From the NCBI GenBank assembly GCA_035222895.1, contig JAVYIG010007939.1, positions 31,168 to 95,167 of the forward strand: 64,000 bases of DNA, written 5' to 3'. Made by a program: the position numbers and the translations under genes. Positions 1-12,771 of the stretch are shown here, in pieces. Position 1 is the stretch's first letter. Each line of letters opens with the position of its first letter. The stretch comes from Strongylocentrotus droebachiensis. Lineage: Eukaryota > Echinodermata > Echinoidea > Camarodonta > Strongylocentrotidae. Below the pieces are notes generated by a model. The model ran no database searches. It was given only the letters and a program-made list of their open reading frames with translations, and was not told the DNA's origin.

Positions 1-1570
1 AGCAACATGTTGTATACAACATTGAAGTCTGTCAATTTGACAATCTGATAACAAAATCTTGTGATCAATTTCACATACCCAAGCATTACTGTTTAGAGTT
101 TACTGTTTTGTTCTTACTATTTTGATCTAGAGATTAATTGCCAAAAATAATCTAAATCTCAAATCAAGGCATGCAGACTGATATTAAGTATCTTATTCAT
201 AATGTGGATCAAAATAAATTAGTTATTGAGAAGAATTCTCCAAGACCTACCCACAAAGCAAGCCCCTGTTTATCTTTTTTTTTTCAATGAAAAACTTAGA
301 AATGTATTTAGAATATATTGACATATAAATATAATACTGCCCTTTCTTTATAATGATAATGACCATCTTTGGTCAGATCCATTATGGAAGACAGTTGTCT
401 CAGGAGGACCTTTGAACTACTACATTGCACTTCAATACCATGATAAAAGCAGTCTGTAATATATATCAGAAAATAATCTTCAAATAAACTACTGACCACT
501 GCATTTTCACAAGACTCTCATTTTAAAACCAATACTGTTCAATCAACATTACTCTTCTGTTATGTATGCATGTATCAGTATTATTCTTTGGATTGTATGA
601 TCGTTCATACTGTCATTATTGTAAATTGCTGTTCTTAATAAATTCAAATTCAAAACTTCACTCTAATGTTGAGTGAAAGCGTGAAATATCTTGCAAAACA
701 ATTTAATCAACATTTGTCACTCACCTACTACATGTACCTATATAATTTTCTCCCTCTTTCAGCACATTTAACTCGGCACATTGAACTGCTACTTAGAGAA
801 AAAATATTCAAAAGCTATACAAATAAAAAATAAAAAAAATCATTAGATAAAGCAGAGCTCAACATCAATCGAGTTCAAGCACACCGCCCAAACTCAAGTT
901 TACCGCCCAACTCCAAGAAAAAAGTTAGTGTTTCGTTGTATTTCGTTGTATTTCAATTTTTCTATAGAGAGATGGAGATGGGCAAGGATAATAAAGTGCT
1001 TCCAGATAAATAGGAATACAACAGTGTCAAACCCTGAAAACAAAATTAGCACATCTTTCACTTTTTAACAATGATAAATAGTGAACATAGATATTTTAAG
1101 AATGTTCGTTGCTATTTGATATTTTTATAAATAATTTGAACTGTCCGATGAAATTCGATAAAGACAGAGATTGCATTTAATAACATACCTTATAAAGGCT
1201 AATGTTTTTTTATGATACTTAATACAAACTTTCCCCTCTAGCACCCAAACTAATTCCTCACTTATAATTATTACTAAAATATTAAAATTTCATTTATTCT
1301 TTCATGACATAAGTTAGAATTAGTTTGAACCTCTGATAATGCATATGCCTAACTTTTCGTTGTTTTTATCAAACTGATAGAACTATTATACAAATGTTAG
1401 CTTTCCAAACACACAATTTACCAGCAATGGAATACAATATATATCAGCATACCTAGGATGCCTCATGTCTTACAGTCTTACTTTAATGCTTTCTCTGACG
1501 AAGCATGGCACAAATAAAGCTAACCAAACTCGATGATTGCATTTATCAACAACTGGAATCCACCAGACTG
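1..1570. other. AT-rich region downstream of SLC41A
   Basis: No supported gene. It probably includes part of the SLC41A 3'UTR (minus strand). A TTTATT at about 1288 is one possible reverse poly(A) signal but cannot be singled out. Confidence 0.4.
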
Positions 1571-1882
1571 TGGGGTGTTTCACACAGATCCCAAGTCGAT
1601 ATTAACTCTAAGTTGGACTTAAACATTATGGAGAGCCATTTGTAGCCTTAAAATAAAATGTATTCAAAAGCAAACAATTTAAGTGTTTTAGACTTTTCAT
1701 AAATTCCACATTATGAACATGAAATCTCCTTGATAATGGAAATTATGAATGATTTGAATCAATATTTATGCCTTTTAAAATAAGTTTTACAAAACATTTT
1801 TTAAGATGCTAACGGCTTTCCATAATTGTTAAGTCCAACTTAGAGATAAGTTCAACTTAGGATCTTTGTGAAACACACCCCA
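1571..1882. mobile_element. 312-bp MITE with about 60-bp terminal inverted repeats
   Basis: Begins TGGGGTGTTTCACACAGATC and ends GATCTTTGTGAAACACACCC CA. The inverse homology continues inward through AAGTTGGACTTAA / TTAAGTCCAACTT. No ORF. It lies 37 bp past the SLC41A stop, so it is probably transcribed in the 3'UTR. Superfamily not assigned; no clear target duplication. Confidence 0.75.
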
Positions 1883-1918
1883 GGAATCCACCAAGCTGAC
1901 CCCACTGATGAGTTATAA

Positions 1919-2104
1919 TTAATCTCCAATGTCCACGTCTCTATCACCTAGCGACCATACTATGAGGAAGCCCAGAGCAAGAAGAGCCGTACCCAGGAGG
2001 TCACCTAGAGCAGTCAGGTATGGGATGGAGAAGTTATCGGGATCGAGTTTCTTTCCCCACAGGTAGTACACCAACCAATCCGCTATCTGAAGCAGGAATA
2101 CGAC
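1919..2104 (-). CDS. SLC41A: SLC41A exon 9 and stop (residues 506-566)
   Basis: [19 protein letters not shown], then [18 protein letters not shown], then the conserved C-terminus [11 protein letters not shown] and TAA at 1921-1919. The end agrees with human SLC41A1 (GDRDGDVGD), so the protein is full length. Confidence 0.94.
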   Translation of the reverse strand, partial: VVFLLQIADWLVYYLWGKKLDPDNFSIPYLTALGDLLGTALLALGFLIVWSLGDRDVDIGD

Positions 2105-5100
2105 CTGGAGGGTGATGATACAAGAACATTCATATCAATCATTGCAATCTATAAAGCATTCTATCTATTTATTTATATATCTGTCTGTCTGTCTGTCTGT
2201 CTGTGTTTCAATCAATCAATCAATCGATCAATCTAGCTAGCTAGCTATCTCTAACAGCAAGTACTATTTCATGTAGAAACAATCTAATCAGTTTTCATTA
2301 TAAAAACAAAACCTACATCTCTATCATCTAGTAGGCTAGTACTGATACTTTGGATCTCATTCAATTTTTCATGTATCTGCCTAGTTTGTCTAGTTTTCTT
2401 TCCATCCATCCACAGCTAGCCATTTACACTTAGTCATTTATCTACTCATTTTGTGGTTTACTTAGGATAAGAAAGTATTACACAAAACATCATTTTCTAC
2501 TGTCTTGGGTTACCGTACCTTTTCGGTCCTTTAACATTTTCTTTTGCTCTTCTTTCTATCTTTTCAAGAATTGACAATAACATATAAAACATAATTACTT
2601 CAACTTGCTATAATGCATACAACATCGATGAGTTTTTTACTAAGCTGTGAGTTAGGCTACATGTACATCTCCTCTTATATTTCAAAATGATTTTAAACAT
2701 TAAAATAATTGAAGCCTGGATAGCTCAGATTTAAAGCCTATCTGCACTAGTTTGGCCAGGAGGGATTAGACCTCCCTGCATGGTCACTGATAGGTGGTTA
2801 GCTTATCAAATCAGCTCTCAATTAACATTTAAAAAAGGGGACCATGGGGGACCAATGGTCACTGATTAGGCATTGTTTGCTATATAGAGGGCGCAAGTAG
2901 CTATAAGTAGTGCAAGGGGGCTTTAAAATGGTTTCTATGAAAATGATCCAATTTGTATTAAAGCTGGCTTACCTGAATGAGAGATACGGTGACAAACATG
3001 ATGGTCACTCTGAGAGTAATGGAGGAGTGACCGGCATTCATGTACGAGATGTAGTATAGGAAGATAAGCTGACCAGGGATGACCATCATGATCAACACAC
3101 GAGCTGACCGGGAATGCATGTCTGACAAGAAAAAATGGGGGGGGGGGGGGAATGAAATAAAAAAACATTTTTGAATCATCTATGCGTATCACACACTAAT
3201 AAAGTGACAATTATCAGATGACTAGGCTGTTTTTCCGATTCTGTTCTGATCCTGATCCTCAAGAGGGATATAGATGACCAATAAGAACGTTATCGTTCAA
3301 GAGAGAGTGCTTGTTGCATCTAAAACATTTTGGAATTTAGTCCCATCACATTGCAGTTGTGGGGAGGGACTATGCTTAAATTACTCCTTCGGATTGCTTC
3401 CCAGAGTCTGGTTTTGAAGGTTTCAACCGAGTTGTTTGGTTGATTTCCAATCTGGTAACTTCTTGAAAACCATGAGAAAGGCAGTAAAATGCTTGAAAAA
3501 TGAGATCTTTGATTACAGGCTACAAACCTAATAATGATATGCAATTAAATGCAAGAGAATTGTATCTAGCTCCATATAATGAAGGTGCATGAATGAATTT
3601 GCTTCAGTCTTCTGACAGCCTTTGTTGAATGAAATAACATATGTATTTTCAATATTCTCATAAATAAAGTGAAATCTATTTTCAGTTCATTTTGGAGCTC
3701 ACTAGAAAAAAACATCTTCTCATGAAAGTTGTAATAAAGATACTTCTGAGCTGACTTGATGCAGACACATTGTCATAAACTATAAAACATTTAAAGCATC
3801 CACTACTTTGTATTTACCTTTTCCAAAGAAAACTGTAAAGGGTGAGTTGCATTTCTTGATCCTCTCTGGGTCTGGAGTGCCTAGACTACCAATGCCATGA
3901 AGGTGTGTAGATATTCTGCTGGACTGCACAGCGACTATGTTGCCTCCTACTCCATTGATAACAGGACTGAACACAGCAACACCCTCATTGGTACGGATCG
4001 CAATGTCCAATACAAGCCCTCCAATGCTGCAACACAAGAAAAAAAAAGTCACAAGCATAAATTTTAAAGCAGCGTAGGACAAAGCCAAAAATAGATTTAA
4101 AATAAATGTACTTTACTTGGTCAGTCAACAGGGTCCAAGAATGCAATAGCGAGAAGAAGAAAACTAATTCCTCCATGGTAATACAGTGGAAAATAATACA
4201 TGCAATATATATTTATATTTATATTTATATTCATATGTTTTTTCTATTTATTTATTCATATCAGCTTATATCAGTTTCTTTGATCCCCCCCCCCCCCCCC
4301 ACAACAAAAAATATATATCGTTGCCTGGCTGGCAGAAGGGCGTTAGCTCGAATTTCAGGTAAAAAATGAAGCGTTAACCAGAAGGGCATTAGCACTAAAT
4401 CGCCTTTTATAAAACTGACTTATTTTTGAGAAAAAAATTGTGGCCGTGTTCTACTATAACATTTCTATTAGTCTTTTAAGTTTGAAACCAATTTTCTGGG
4501 ATGGAAAGCAGTTTAAATATTAAACAAATCTTTAAATGCGTATAATTCGAAAAGTAAGTTTCGAGACGCTCGCGCGCTAATGCCCTTCTGCCAGCCGGCC
4601 GATGATATAAGACATACTGCAAGCATTGAACAATTTAAATTAACCCATTGACCACTGAATTCTCTCATCCCCATAGGCATTAATACAGGAACCAAGCCAG
4701 TTCCAATAAGCAATGGGTAAACGTTCTTTCATTTGTTGCAATACTTATATGCATAGGATTGTGCAAATCATATGGGTATTCTGATCAGTGTTATAATTCC
4801 ATATTACATTTGCAGTGTTTGATTTAAAGACCTCTGACAAATCTGACCTAGCTGCTAATTTTGTAATACTATATATGCATAGGATTGTACAAATCATGTG
4901 GGTTTTCAGATCCATGTTATAATTCTATATTACATTTCAAATATTTGATTTCAGACTAAAGTGACCTCTGACCTGCTAATCAGCATGGCAGTAATGACAG
5001 GCGACCATCCATTGTAAAACACATCTCTTGTGTAGTCGTTACGACTAGCTAGAAATGCCCATAACGGTACCAACAGAAAGAAGAATACAATGATAGTGGG

Positions 5101-6195
5101 TGCTAACCAGTGTTGCTTTCCTGCAAAAAGAAAGAGGAAACACAGGATTCTTCAGATTACTTTTGCTGAAGAAAAATAAATCCAAAGTACAATAACATTA
5201 TTTACAAATTTAAAAAATAAAACCATTACAAATATTTTTTTTTTTTTTAATTATCAAAATGTTGATTATATATTTTGCACTGAACAGTCAAGAAACGAGG
5301 TATGATATGCAATCTTAACATCACAACATCCATCAAAATACATTGATTTTGCAGTTTATAATATCATCAGAACATGGCAGAATAGTTGTATCACTTTGCA
5401 AAAACAATGAAGAAGCATTTATAAATGATTATTAGAAATACATGTACATGTACATAATCATTTGCTTCCATTCAGCAAGTTCATTTCATTTTCATTTCAT
5501 TTATTTCATTATCCCTAAAGAAATTAAATATACAAACATGATATACATGATAAACAGATAAAAGATCGATTACAAGAAAAGTACAAAGAGAAGGAGCAAA
5601 CAAATTTTATGGGAATGTGGGGTTAACAAAAAGGGCAATTGGCCTTATCAGAGATGCCAACTTTTGGAAATCAGAAATAGGGAGGATTTGTAATCGACAC
5701 CAATTAATGTGCGCGTAGCGCACATCTCGAGCGCGTAGCGCCCGACACATGCGGCCGGGGTCCAGGGCCCGCCTTAGGGCCCTGGAAGCTCTGGGGTTCT
5801 AGATGCTCTCTGGTGCAATCTGAGCCTTATTTTGGAGCATTTTACATGTGTATTTAGTTAAATAATTCCCCCTTTTTTTTTAAATAACATAAAAATTGTA
5901 CAAAATGCATGATGAATTACTTTCAGACTTCCGATTACACAGGTACTTGATACTGTATTCGGTCTTATACTTCCGAGACCATTTCCTGGTCTTATTTTGC
6001 TGATTTTCCGCCATTTGGATTCTGTGGCAATATCCACGCATTGGTTACGGCGATCCATATGCTGAAACAATCTTTCGCTACTCTTAATTTGTCTTTTAAC
6101 ATAGTGGAATTATTACATGCTTAAGTTAGCAGAGGATATTTCTCTTTCAATTCACAGATATATATACTGATAAGCGCCCTCCAAAAAAAATCATA

Positions 6196-6233
<38 letters not shown>

Positions 6234-9200
6234 TTTTTTTTTATTTTTTTTTTTAATAAATCGGGAGGATAAGGATGGTGATCGTAAGGTCGGGAGTTGG
6301 GGTGAATTATCGGGAGCCTCCCGATAAAATCGGGAGGGTTGGCATCTCTGCCTTATGAACGTCAACCCCTTAACAAGTATACACTGTATTGTTGAGAAAG
6401 GAAAAAAGGAAAAGAAAGTTCCAAGTTTGTCAAGAATTTACCACTCACCCATATTTTTGAATAAGAGATTGCTGATCCAAGCCAGAAGTGAGAGTGTAAT
6501 AAGATCCCCAAGACTTGCTGCGATAGGTGTAGCGACATTGTCTGGGTTGATTTTGCACTTGCGTGATAATAAAATAACTCCTACCATAATGGCTCCTGCA
6601 AGAGATAAAAAGTTGAAATATTAGGTAAATTATATGATTTTGGACCAAAGATTGTTAAAATGAAAAAGCACTGAAAGAGGGTTTCCACTTATGACATAAA
6701 TAAAGACTCATTTACTGATTCCTTTCAATTCTTCACACTGATCGGAAACTATGTTATCTCTCAATTTTGAATTCTTAATCTAAGCATCACTATACAATGC
6801 GTCCCGGAAAAAACGAAACTAAGAATTATTGATGTTTCATTATAACTTAATCAGAATTATAATTCCTAGATGACACATATTTGTAAAGCTTAGATCCTCC
6901 TCTTTCATTTGATGTAGCTCATATGATGCATATTTCACACATGAGTGATTAAAAACAATTTGAAGAAAGGGTTCTTAAAAGTCATTTGGCAAACGGTATA
7001 TGAATTTCAAAGAGAAAATCACATTTCTAGAAAATTTGTTTTCTGCCCTTTCATCTGACACCTCAATCAGGAAAAATGAGTCAGGAATAACAAAGTTCTG
7101 TTTGTTTAAAGTAATGCTTGCATTTCCATAATTTATTAAACGAATCCGTTCCACAGGCTGCCTGCCCTAAAAACAAACAAAGAAGACAAAAGACTTCATG
7201 CATGGCTGAATGTCAACAAAACAGAGTTTAATAAGTCTTTTGTCAACTCTTTTGTCAACTCTTTCATGTCATTTTTCTGATTTCTTTGCCTTCTCTTTTC
7301 ATAATATGCCCAACAAACTGCAAAGGTGGGCAAGTACCGGTGGCTCTTGCAAGTTACTAACGGCACTCTCTCTGGGAACTGGTGGCAGTTTCACACCGGC
7401 GAGGACAAGCCAGGACGGGTGTGAACCACTAGACCCTGCAGTGACTGGTCGAAGGATGTCGGGAGTTCCATATTGTCAATCAACCTCAATGCTTGCTGTC
7501 ACAGTGACATGGTTTTCTGTTAGGTTTTGCTCCCTCAGCCGTAGATTCTAAAGAGAACCTGAACCACAAGCAGTGGTTACAACTATGTACGGCAATAACA
7601 ATTAACATTAAAAATAAGGATAACATTTAAAATAATTTATCAAATAAGGAGATAACTACCGGTAATAAAGAGGTCCATAAAATTTCTTTGACTTACCCAA
7701 TCCTGCACTAGCTAGTGAAGCTGTGACCATACTACTGGCACATAGGAGTAAGGTATGATTGATATCAAACTCTCCATCAGGAATCCAACCAAATAAGGTT
7801 GCTGCTGCTGAAGCTAAGAATCCAACTACAAGGGCTTGACACTGTGATAAAGAGGAAAATAAACGGATATATGCTTATGAAGCTGTGGCCATACTACTAG
7901 CACACGAAAGCGAAGGTTGCGGTTAAGATGGAGAAAAATGTTTTGAGCTTTCACATTCATTGTAGATTGTAAGTGTGGAAGAAATTGTATAAATGTCCAC
8001 TAAATTTCTTATTTTATTAGAAACATAATGGAGAAAATGTTTAGACCAAACTTTCATAACCACATGTGTGTCATCCGATATAGCAATTATCGTATGCAGT
8101 CCATGTGATTCCAATCCCTTTCACTTTGATCACCTCAAAACAATTTGTATGTACAACATACTCAATAATTGATCTCATTACAGGTCATTGACCTTGGGAC
8201 CCTTGACCATTACCGGTAACCATAGTCATTTAGCAACTCTCATGTAAAAGAGGATCATTTACTTTGAAATGGAATCTATCATATTTACCATGTTTAATCG
8301 ACACACTCTGGGTTGTCACAACTAACTCACCTGTGTTAATGCCATGTTTCCCAAGATCATTTCTTTAAGCTTCTTTCTGTCATCCATAATTCCCAGATTA
8401 GCCTAAACATTAAAACAAAAACATGCAGGTATACATTATAATCAAGGAAGTTCCACACTAACTTTTATATTAAGGGGCGATCTTATTGGTATTGTCAAAC
8501 CTGTCTATGACGACCGCCCGAGGGACACACAAAAAGTGGTGTTTGTAGACAGGTTCATTTAGGACATGTTTCAATGGGAAAACATTTTTTAAAGAAACAA
8601 CAAATTTGGTCTTTGTAGAGTAGACAAGCGGTCACTAAAGCAGGTTTGACTGTATTGTCAAAGACACACAAACATGTTGTTCTACACAAAATGTAATCCC
8701 GAGCAAACATGTAGGTACAAATAATAATCAATAATACACATAACAATCAAAACCATGCTATTTATACTAAATACTGGTAAGTTTATTGGTATCAACACAA
8801 GGGGAACTAACTATGGGCAACTATTAACATGTGGGGGTCTTTCTAATTAGTGTAGGGGTCTTACTAATTTGTAAAGTAGTGTTTGCTGGCTCCCTGATAC
8901 TTTTGTGTAACAGGCCCTTCAGGAATAATGGGTTTTATCATACCTGAAACCTATGAAAGCATTACATTTGTTTTGTAGGTTGAATGGATTGATAAGCCTA
9001 CAGTGTATATGTATGCACTCATGCACTGTAAGGTTTGATAGAAGTACCAAGGTTGGTAATGACACTGGGTATACGGTTCATAAGGTTTATATTTACTGCC
9101 CATTTAACGATGGAAATTTGTCATGTTGTATGGTATTTCGATACATACTCTCATCTCATACAAAAAGTCAATATGATAATTTTTGAGTAGACAGAAAAAA

Positions 9201-11434
9201 AAATTAACATTCAAAACAAAGACATAGTCATGCATCAAAAATAATATACATGTATACCACGTGAGGTGGAATGATGATAATGTATTGATAATGTATGGAG
9301 AGGGTTTGAAGAGTACACCATTGTAATTCGGTTTAACTTATCGTTAAATGTAACTGAATCAGTGCCTTCGTGGGTAGAAACAATTCAACAGCAAAATAAC
9401 ACTAATTACAAGATTCAACTAAATTAATAGGAAATTGAGAATATATCACACTTACTGCAGTTGATAGTCTTGAAGCTAATGTCATTTCTAGATTCCCTTT
9501 CAAACCAAGTAATGATGGAACCAGGATAAACAACTCTGTTACTTGAACAAACACTGTCCAATGCTGAATAGAATGAAAGAAAAGGCAAAGAATTGTTTAA
9601 AAAGGCAATCCCATCCTTGTACAGAGTTCACATGAATGAAAGCACAAAAATCTAAGAAACAGAATGGTGAAAGTTTGAAAATGAATTGGACTAATATTAA
9701 GAAAGTTATGAATGTTTGAAATATGTCATAAAAAATGGAAAAAAATAATACAATTTATTCATCTTTTGTATTGGAACAAATGGGAAAGTTGTCCTGCACT
9801 ACATAACGGGGACATTACCAATTCAGCCAATCTGAATTGCTCATACGTATAGTGATTACAGCTTTTTAAATTTCATAACTTTCTTATTTTTTGTCAGATT
9901 TTGTTCAAACTTTCACCAATCTGCTTCTCTCATTTTCTCTGGATTTCTCTTTAAGTTCTCAATGTTATACATAGAGGAGAGTGATGAAAGTAAACATTTA
10001 CCCTGGGGGCAAGCTCATCTATTATGCTTACTTATGTACTAAAAGATGAAGTGCCTCAAACGAGCACACAGAAACTCAAGATGAGCAGTCATTATGCTTT
10101 TCAACAATCATACTTTCAATAATGCTGCCATGAATGATTGTCAATTCAGTTTCAATAGCATATAAATTGTGAAAAAAATACACATATCCAAACTACATTT
10201 AACCACTGTTAATTCAAATTCATTCAATTTTCAAAAGTATACAATGTATAAATTATCAAACAGGCATTGTAAATTGCAATGTGGCATCTACTGTACAATT
10301 GTACATATCAGATCATAATTACTTCCTACATCAACTTCATATCTTAATGTGGATCATCTTATACATTAAACAAAAGTTTTATTTTTATAGTCAAACCTTA
10401 GCCTACATGTAATGATCCATCCTCCATCCAAAAACATACCAAACATGAATGCAGAAAGCTAGGGAAAAAATTTAAAGATGAAGTTGAGTTCTGGTCACAC
10501 GAGTGCATTGTGCAAGAAAAGGTGTGGAATGGATCAGAAAAAGTTGATCATGTAGCATGTTAAGTATTGGTGTGTACTGCAAGGTTCTGGAGTCATCAAA
10601 ATCATAATAAACTTGGCCCAGTCTTGGTAAAGTAAAAAGCAATGTACACAGAAAAATGTATATGGGAGTAATGGGACTACACAAATGGTGTCGGGCCTAC
10701 TTACCTTGATTTCCTTATCTTTCTATGCTCATAACTCAGCCGGTATACATTTTCTACCAAAATTGTTTGGCAAATGACATTTATTTGTAATCTTGAACAT
10801 TCAGTATAAGTTTTGTTTGATTCTGTGAGAATTAATTTTCTTTTTTTTACCAGAACTCAAGTTTATCTTTAATCATCTGATAACAACCAGTACTAACCTG
10901 GACATGATCAAGGACAAGGCCTGCATAGACTGTTCCAAAACCAGCGATAAGGAAGGGCAGAAACACCTGAGCTCCGATACCACATGAGGATTCTTTGGGA
11001 TAAGATCTGTGCTCTCTCTCCTGCATGAATGTGGACAATCCCCCATCACCTTCATCACCATCATCATCATCACTTGATCTTGTGGTTCCAAGCAAAGGCT
11101 CTGTGAGGCTAGTCTCAATTTCAATACCCTCTGTATCATGGTCTACACCGTTACGACTGTCATTCAGCGTCAGGCCATTCTGAGTTATATGTTTGGCATG
11201 AAGTTCACTTCGAGTCCCTCTTACGTCTCCTCCTGGATCATCCTCAACACGAGTTTCTCCTCTATCCCCTGGAAGTTCTGAAAGGGGAAGCAATGATTGG
11301 CCATCTAAGGGTGAGCTGGCCACTACTCTAGGAACCATCGTGTCTTCGGTCTTGCCTTTCCGTGTTCTATGCCTCAGATGGGGGCCAGGAGGGGGAGAGA
11401 CCGGTGGTGGATTAGTGCTCTCTTGCGAACTCAT
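1919..11434 (-). CDS. SLC41A: SLC41A-type magnesium transporter, complete, nine coding exons
   Basis: Predicted plasma-membrane Mg2+ transporter/exchanger of the SLC41 family (eukaryotic MgtE relatives). The spliced CDS is 566 aa from nine exons: 11434-10898, 9563-9456, 8402-8331, 7841-7697, 6595-6449, 5120-4973, 4026-3818, 3121-2973, 2104-1919. All introns are GT-AG and the phases join without a stop (0,0,0,1,1,2,1,0). Residues 1-150 are a hydrophilic, acidic, Pro-rich cytosolic tail; the rest is membrane protein. The two-fold repeat of the family is visible: a P-x-L-x-G-x-x-G-N element near residue 195 is echoed by [11 protein letters not shown] near 405, and PDN...P...GD at 305-318 is echoed at 527-540. 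In MgtE-type channels this last motif carries the ion-binding Asp. Length fits human SLC41A1/2 (513/573 aa). Whether it is A1 or A2 cannot be decided. A 5'UTR acceptor lies at 11495/11496; the non-coding first exon was not located. Confidence 0.93.
2176..2252. repeat. Compound microsatellite (CTGT)n-(CAAT)n-(CTAG)n
   Basis: Uninterrupted CTGT repeats followed by TCAA repeats and short CTAG repeats, in SLC41A intron 8. Confidence 0.9.
2731..2926. mobile_element. TTAA-flanked MITE, family B, copy 1
   Basis: TTAA at both ends, termini AAGCCTATCTGCACTA and TAGTGCAAGGGGGCTT. A second copy lies at 41934-42127, sharing inner segments such as GGAGGGATTAGACCTCCCTG and GAGGGCGCAAGTA. The inner GGGAGG-like palindrome is AGGGATTAGACCTCCCT. 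TTAA duplications are typical of piggyBac and Kolobok elements. Confidence 0.8.
2973..3121 (-). CDS. SLC41A: SLC41A exon 8 (residues 456-505)
   Basis: [18 protein letters not shown], then [16 protein letters not shown], matching human VIPGHLIFLYTIHLMKSGHTS. The joined codon GAC spans the intron. Donor GTAAGC. Confidence 0.93.
3818..4026 (-). CDS. SLC41A: SLC41A exon 7 (residues 386-455)
   Basis: Longest internal exon: [32 protein letters not shown], then SPFTVFFGK. This is the second-repeat signature. Donor GTAAAT, phase 1. Confidence 0.94.
4327..4596. mobile_element. 270-bp MITE with GGCTGGCAGAAGGGC ends
   Basis: Terminal inverted repeats GGCTGGCAGAAGGGC; the end sequence AGAAGGGCATTAGC recurs once internally near 4382. 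No ORF. In SLC41A intron 6, next to a poly-C run and a TATTTA repeat. Confidence 0.7.
4973..5120 (-). CDS. SLC41A: SLC41A exon 6 (residues 337-385)
   Basis: Hydrophobic [19 protein letters not shown], then [13 protein letters not shown], matching the family's GWEPVITAMVISS. Donor is AG|GTCAGA, weaker than the others but phase-correct (phase 2). Confidence 0.92.
5482..5640 (-). mobile_element. Probable 3' tail of a LINE, minus strand
   Basis: (TTTCA)n followed by A-rich sequence. On the minus strand this reads as a 3'UTR ending in a (TGAAA)n tail, similar in style to the (AATTG)n LINE tails at 15841 and 32876. No coding part is left. Confidence 0.4.
5649..6350. mobile_element. CAGAGATGCCAAC element with 6-bp target duplication
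   Basis: Ends CAGAGATGCCAAC / GTTGGCATCTCTG, flanked on both sides by CCTTAT (5643-5648 and 6351-6356). Contains a GC-rich block with AGGGCCCGCCTTAGGGCCCT, a module also seen in the foldback elements at 27 and 63 kb, and a long poly-A/poly-T stretch at 6182-6256. No transposase ORF. In SLC41A intron 5. Confidence 0.8.
6449..6595 (-). CDS. SLC41A: SLC41A exon 5 (residues 288-336)
   Basis: [13 protein letters not shown] then [18 protein letters not shown], the first-repeat PDN...GD motif. Acceptor TTGCAG, donor GTGAGT, phase 1 to phase 1. Confidence 0.93.
7697..7841 (-). CDS. SLC41A: SLC41A exon 4 (residues 240-287)
   Basis: [15 protein letters not shown]...ASLASAGLG. Two transmembrane segments flank GWIPDGEFD. 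Ends in phase 1 at a GTAAGT donor. Confidence 0.92.
8331..8402 (-). CDS. SLC41A: SLC41A exon 3 (residues 216-239)
   Basis: 24 codons, [11 protein letters not shown]...GNMALTQ, equivalent to the family's AANIG...IIGNLALKQ segment. Too short to stand out as an ORF; supported by TTTAG acceptor, GTGAGT donor and phase 0 at both ends. Confidence 0.9.
8490..8654. mobile_element. TA-flanked MITE, CAGTCAAACCTG family, copy 1
   Basis: Ends (TA)TTGTCAAACCTG and CAGGTTTGACTG(TA). The TA borders and this terminus suggest a Tc1/mariner-type non-autonomous element. Relatives at 46472-46646 and 47960-48075. In SLC41A intron 3. Confidence 0.7.
9456..9563 (-). CDS. SLC41A: SLC41A exon 2 (residues 180-215)
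   Basis: Phase-0 exon of 36 codons ([16 protein letters not shown]...SRLSTA). It carries the first PSLLGLKGN signature. Acceptor TTCAG, donor GTAAGT. Confidence 0.93.
10476..10868. mobile_element. TTAA-flanked MITE, family A (reverse type), copy 1
   Basis: TTAA at 10472 and 10869; ends AGATGAAGTTGAGTTCTGG / CCAGAACTCAAGTTTATCT. About 390 bp, homologous to copies at 40711-41069 and 51073-51452. Its inner part, read in reverse, is homologous to the left end of the 3.8 kb element at 51537-55308. It stops about 30 bp from the exon 1 donor of SLC41A. Confidence 0.85.
10898..11434 (-). CDS. SLC41A: SLC41A exon 1 (residues 1-179)
   Basis: Starts at ATG 11434 (MSSQES) and ends ...LDHVQ before a GTTAGT donor. 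It encodes the acidic N-terminal tail with a run of Asp/Glu (about residues 118-130) and the first membrane segment, [13 protein letters not shown], a strongly conserved SLC41 stretch. Confidence 0.92.
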
Positions 11435-12035
11435 TTGGGTAGAGGGGTAATGTAATCATTTCTTGATGGAGCTTTCAAATTTTCTTCCACGACTTCTGAA
11501 AAGAAAAGAGATACCAAATATTTGCAGTATTAGTCAAAAACCCAGTCATGATGCCTTTGTTTCATCCTCTTTTGTTTGTTAACCCTTAACCCCTAAAATA
11601 CCATGAACATGACCATGTTACAATGCCATCAGTCCTGCCAACGTCTGGAGTTCAAAAACTGTATTCTTTAATCCCCAAAGTTGCATTTTTAAAAAAAACA
11701 CGGATCAATGCCTCTACAGTTCCTACGGAAGAATTTTTTGTACAGATCATTGGTTGAATAGAGGGAGAGACAGAGACCGTCTCTTTCAACACAAAATTAT
11801 GCTAAACTTGGTGGAACACATTCTAATACTCAACACTTAGCTAAAAGCCGTATTCAATATGACACAGCTTCTCTTCATAAGTTGAACTCCCCACACCACG
11901 TCTTCGTGCACCAGCGACTACCCTACAAAGTTTGGAAGACCATATTAACAGATCTTGGCTTTGGTTGGTCAAAGAAAAAGTTGAAAAAGTAACCCGGAAA
12001 ATTGGAAATGAAACAAAAATATTAATTTTTTCCCC

Positions 12036-12170
12036 GAAGGGAAGGGGCACGTTAACACACAACGCGTTATCTGTCATCCGCCTCGGGTGGGATTCGAATC
12101 TGAGATCTTTGTTTCGACAGGCAGACGCTTTACTATGCTTTGCTGGAGTGGGGTTACTCGCCTCCCTTTT
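12036..12170 (-). mobile_element. tRNA-derived SINE, head fragment
   Basis: On the minus strand: GGGAGGCGAG..., a tRNA-like body with B-box-like GATTCGAATCC, then the segment GTTGTGTGTTAACGTGCCCC. It aligns with the head of the longer SINE at 58521-58874 but lacks the central domain. Confidence 0.7.
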
Positions 12171-12771
12171 GCTTTGTGGAACTTGTTGTTGTAGACAGTA
12201 ATGTAGTTTCTCAAGTATAACTCTATAAACACATTCACCCACTATCAATATCACATTCACACATTAATATAGGCCTAGATCTACATGCTGTTATAATGAC
12301 TGATGCAGTGTAGACTACTCTGCATCTATACTATTGCCAAATGAGTATTGGCTGCCATTACTTTAGTGCATTACTCATACTCATACTCGGTCCGACTAGA
12401 TCTAGATCTAATCTAGATACCCCCGCGGTACGACAAAGTACCGGTACAAATTGCAAATTTCAGGAGAAACAAGACGAAGACTTACAGACAATATTCTCTG
12501 GATCGTTTTGGGGTACGGGCAAAAGTAAGCCTGCAGTAAACCAACCGTCGTCAAGTAGTCAGATCAATCGGATAATCTTTGCTCGTGCATACATGTAAAT
12601 ATGTACGCATATATATGTTTGTTGACGTGGTGGATTGCATTTTATACGCAAAATGGCATTCAATTATGCGTCATAGCATGCAAGGATGGCTTTCCATACA
12701 CCAATCAACCGTGCGATTGGAGGAAAGTGGTGGTCATTTTGCAAATACCTTTTCTCTATTTACGTCAATGG

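Noticed and set aside
7210-7551. 113-aa plus-strand frame in SLC41A intron 4
   Set aside because: Opposite strand to the gene, no recognisable domain, and composition matching a GC-richer repeat-like patch.
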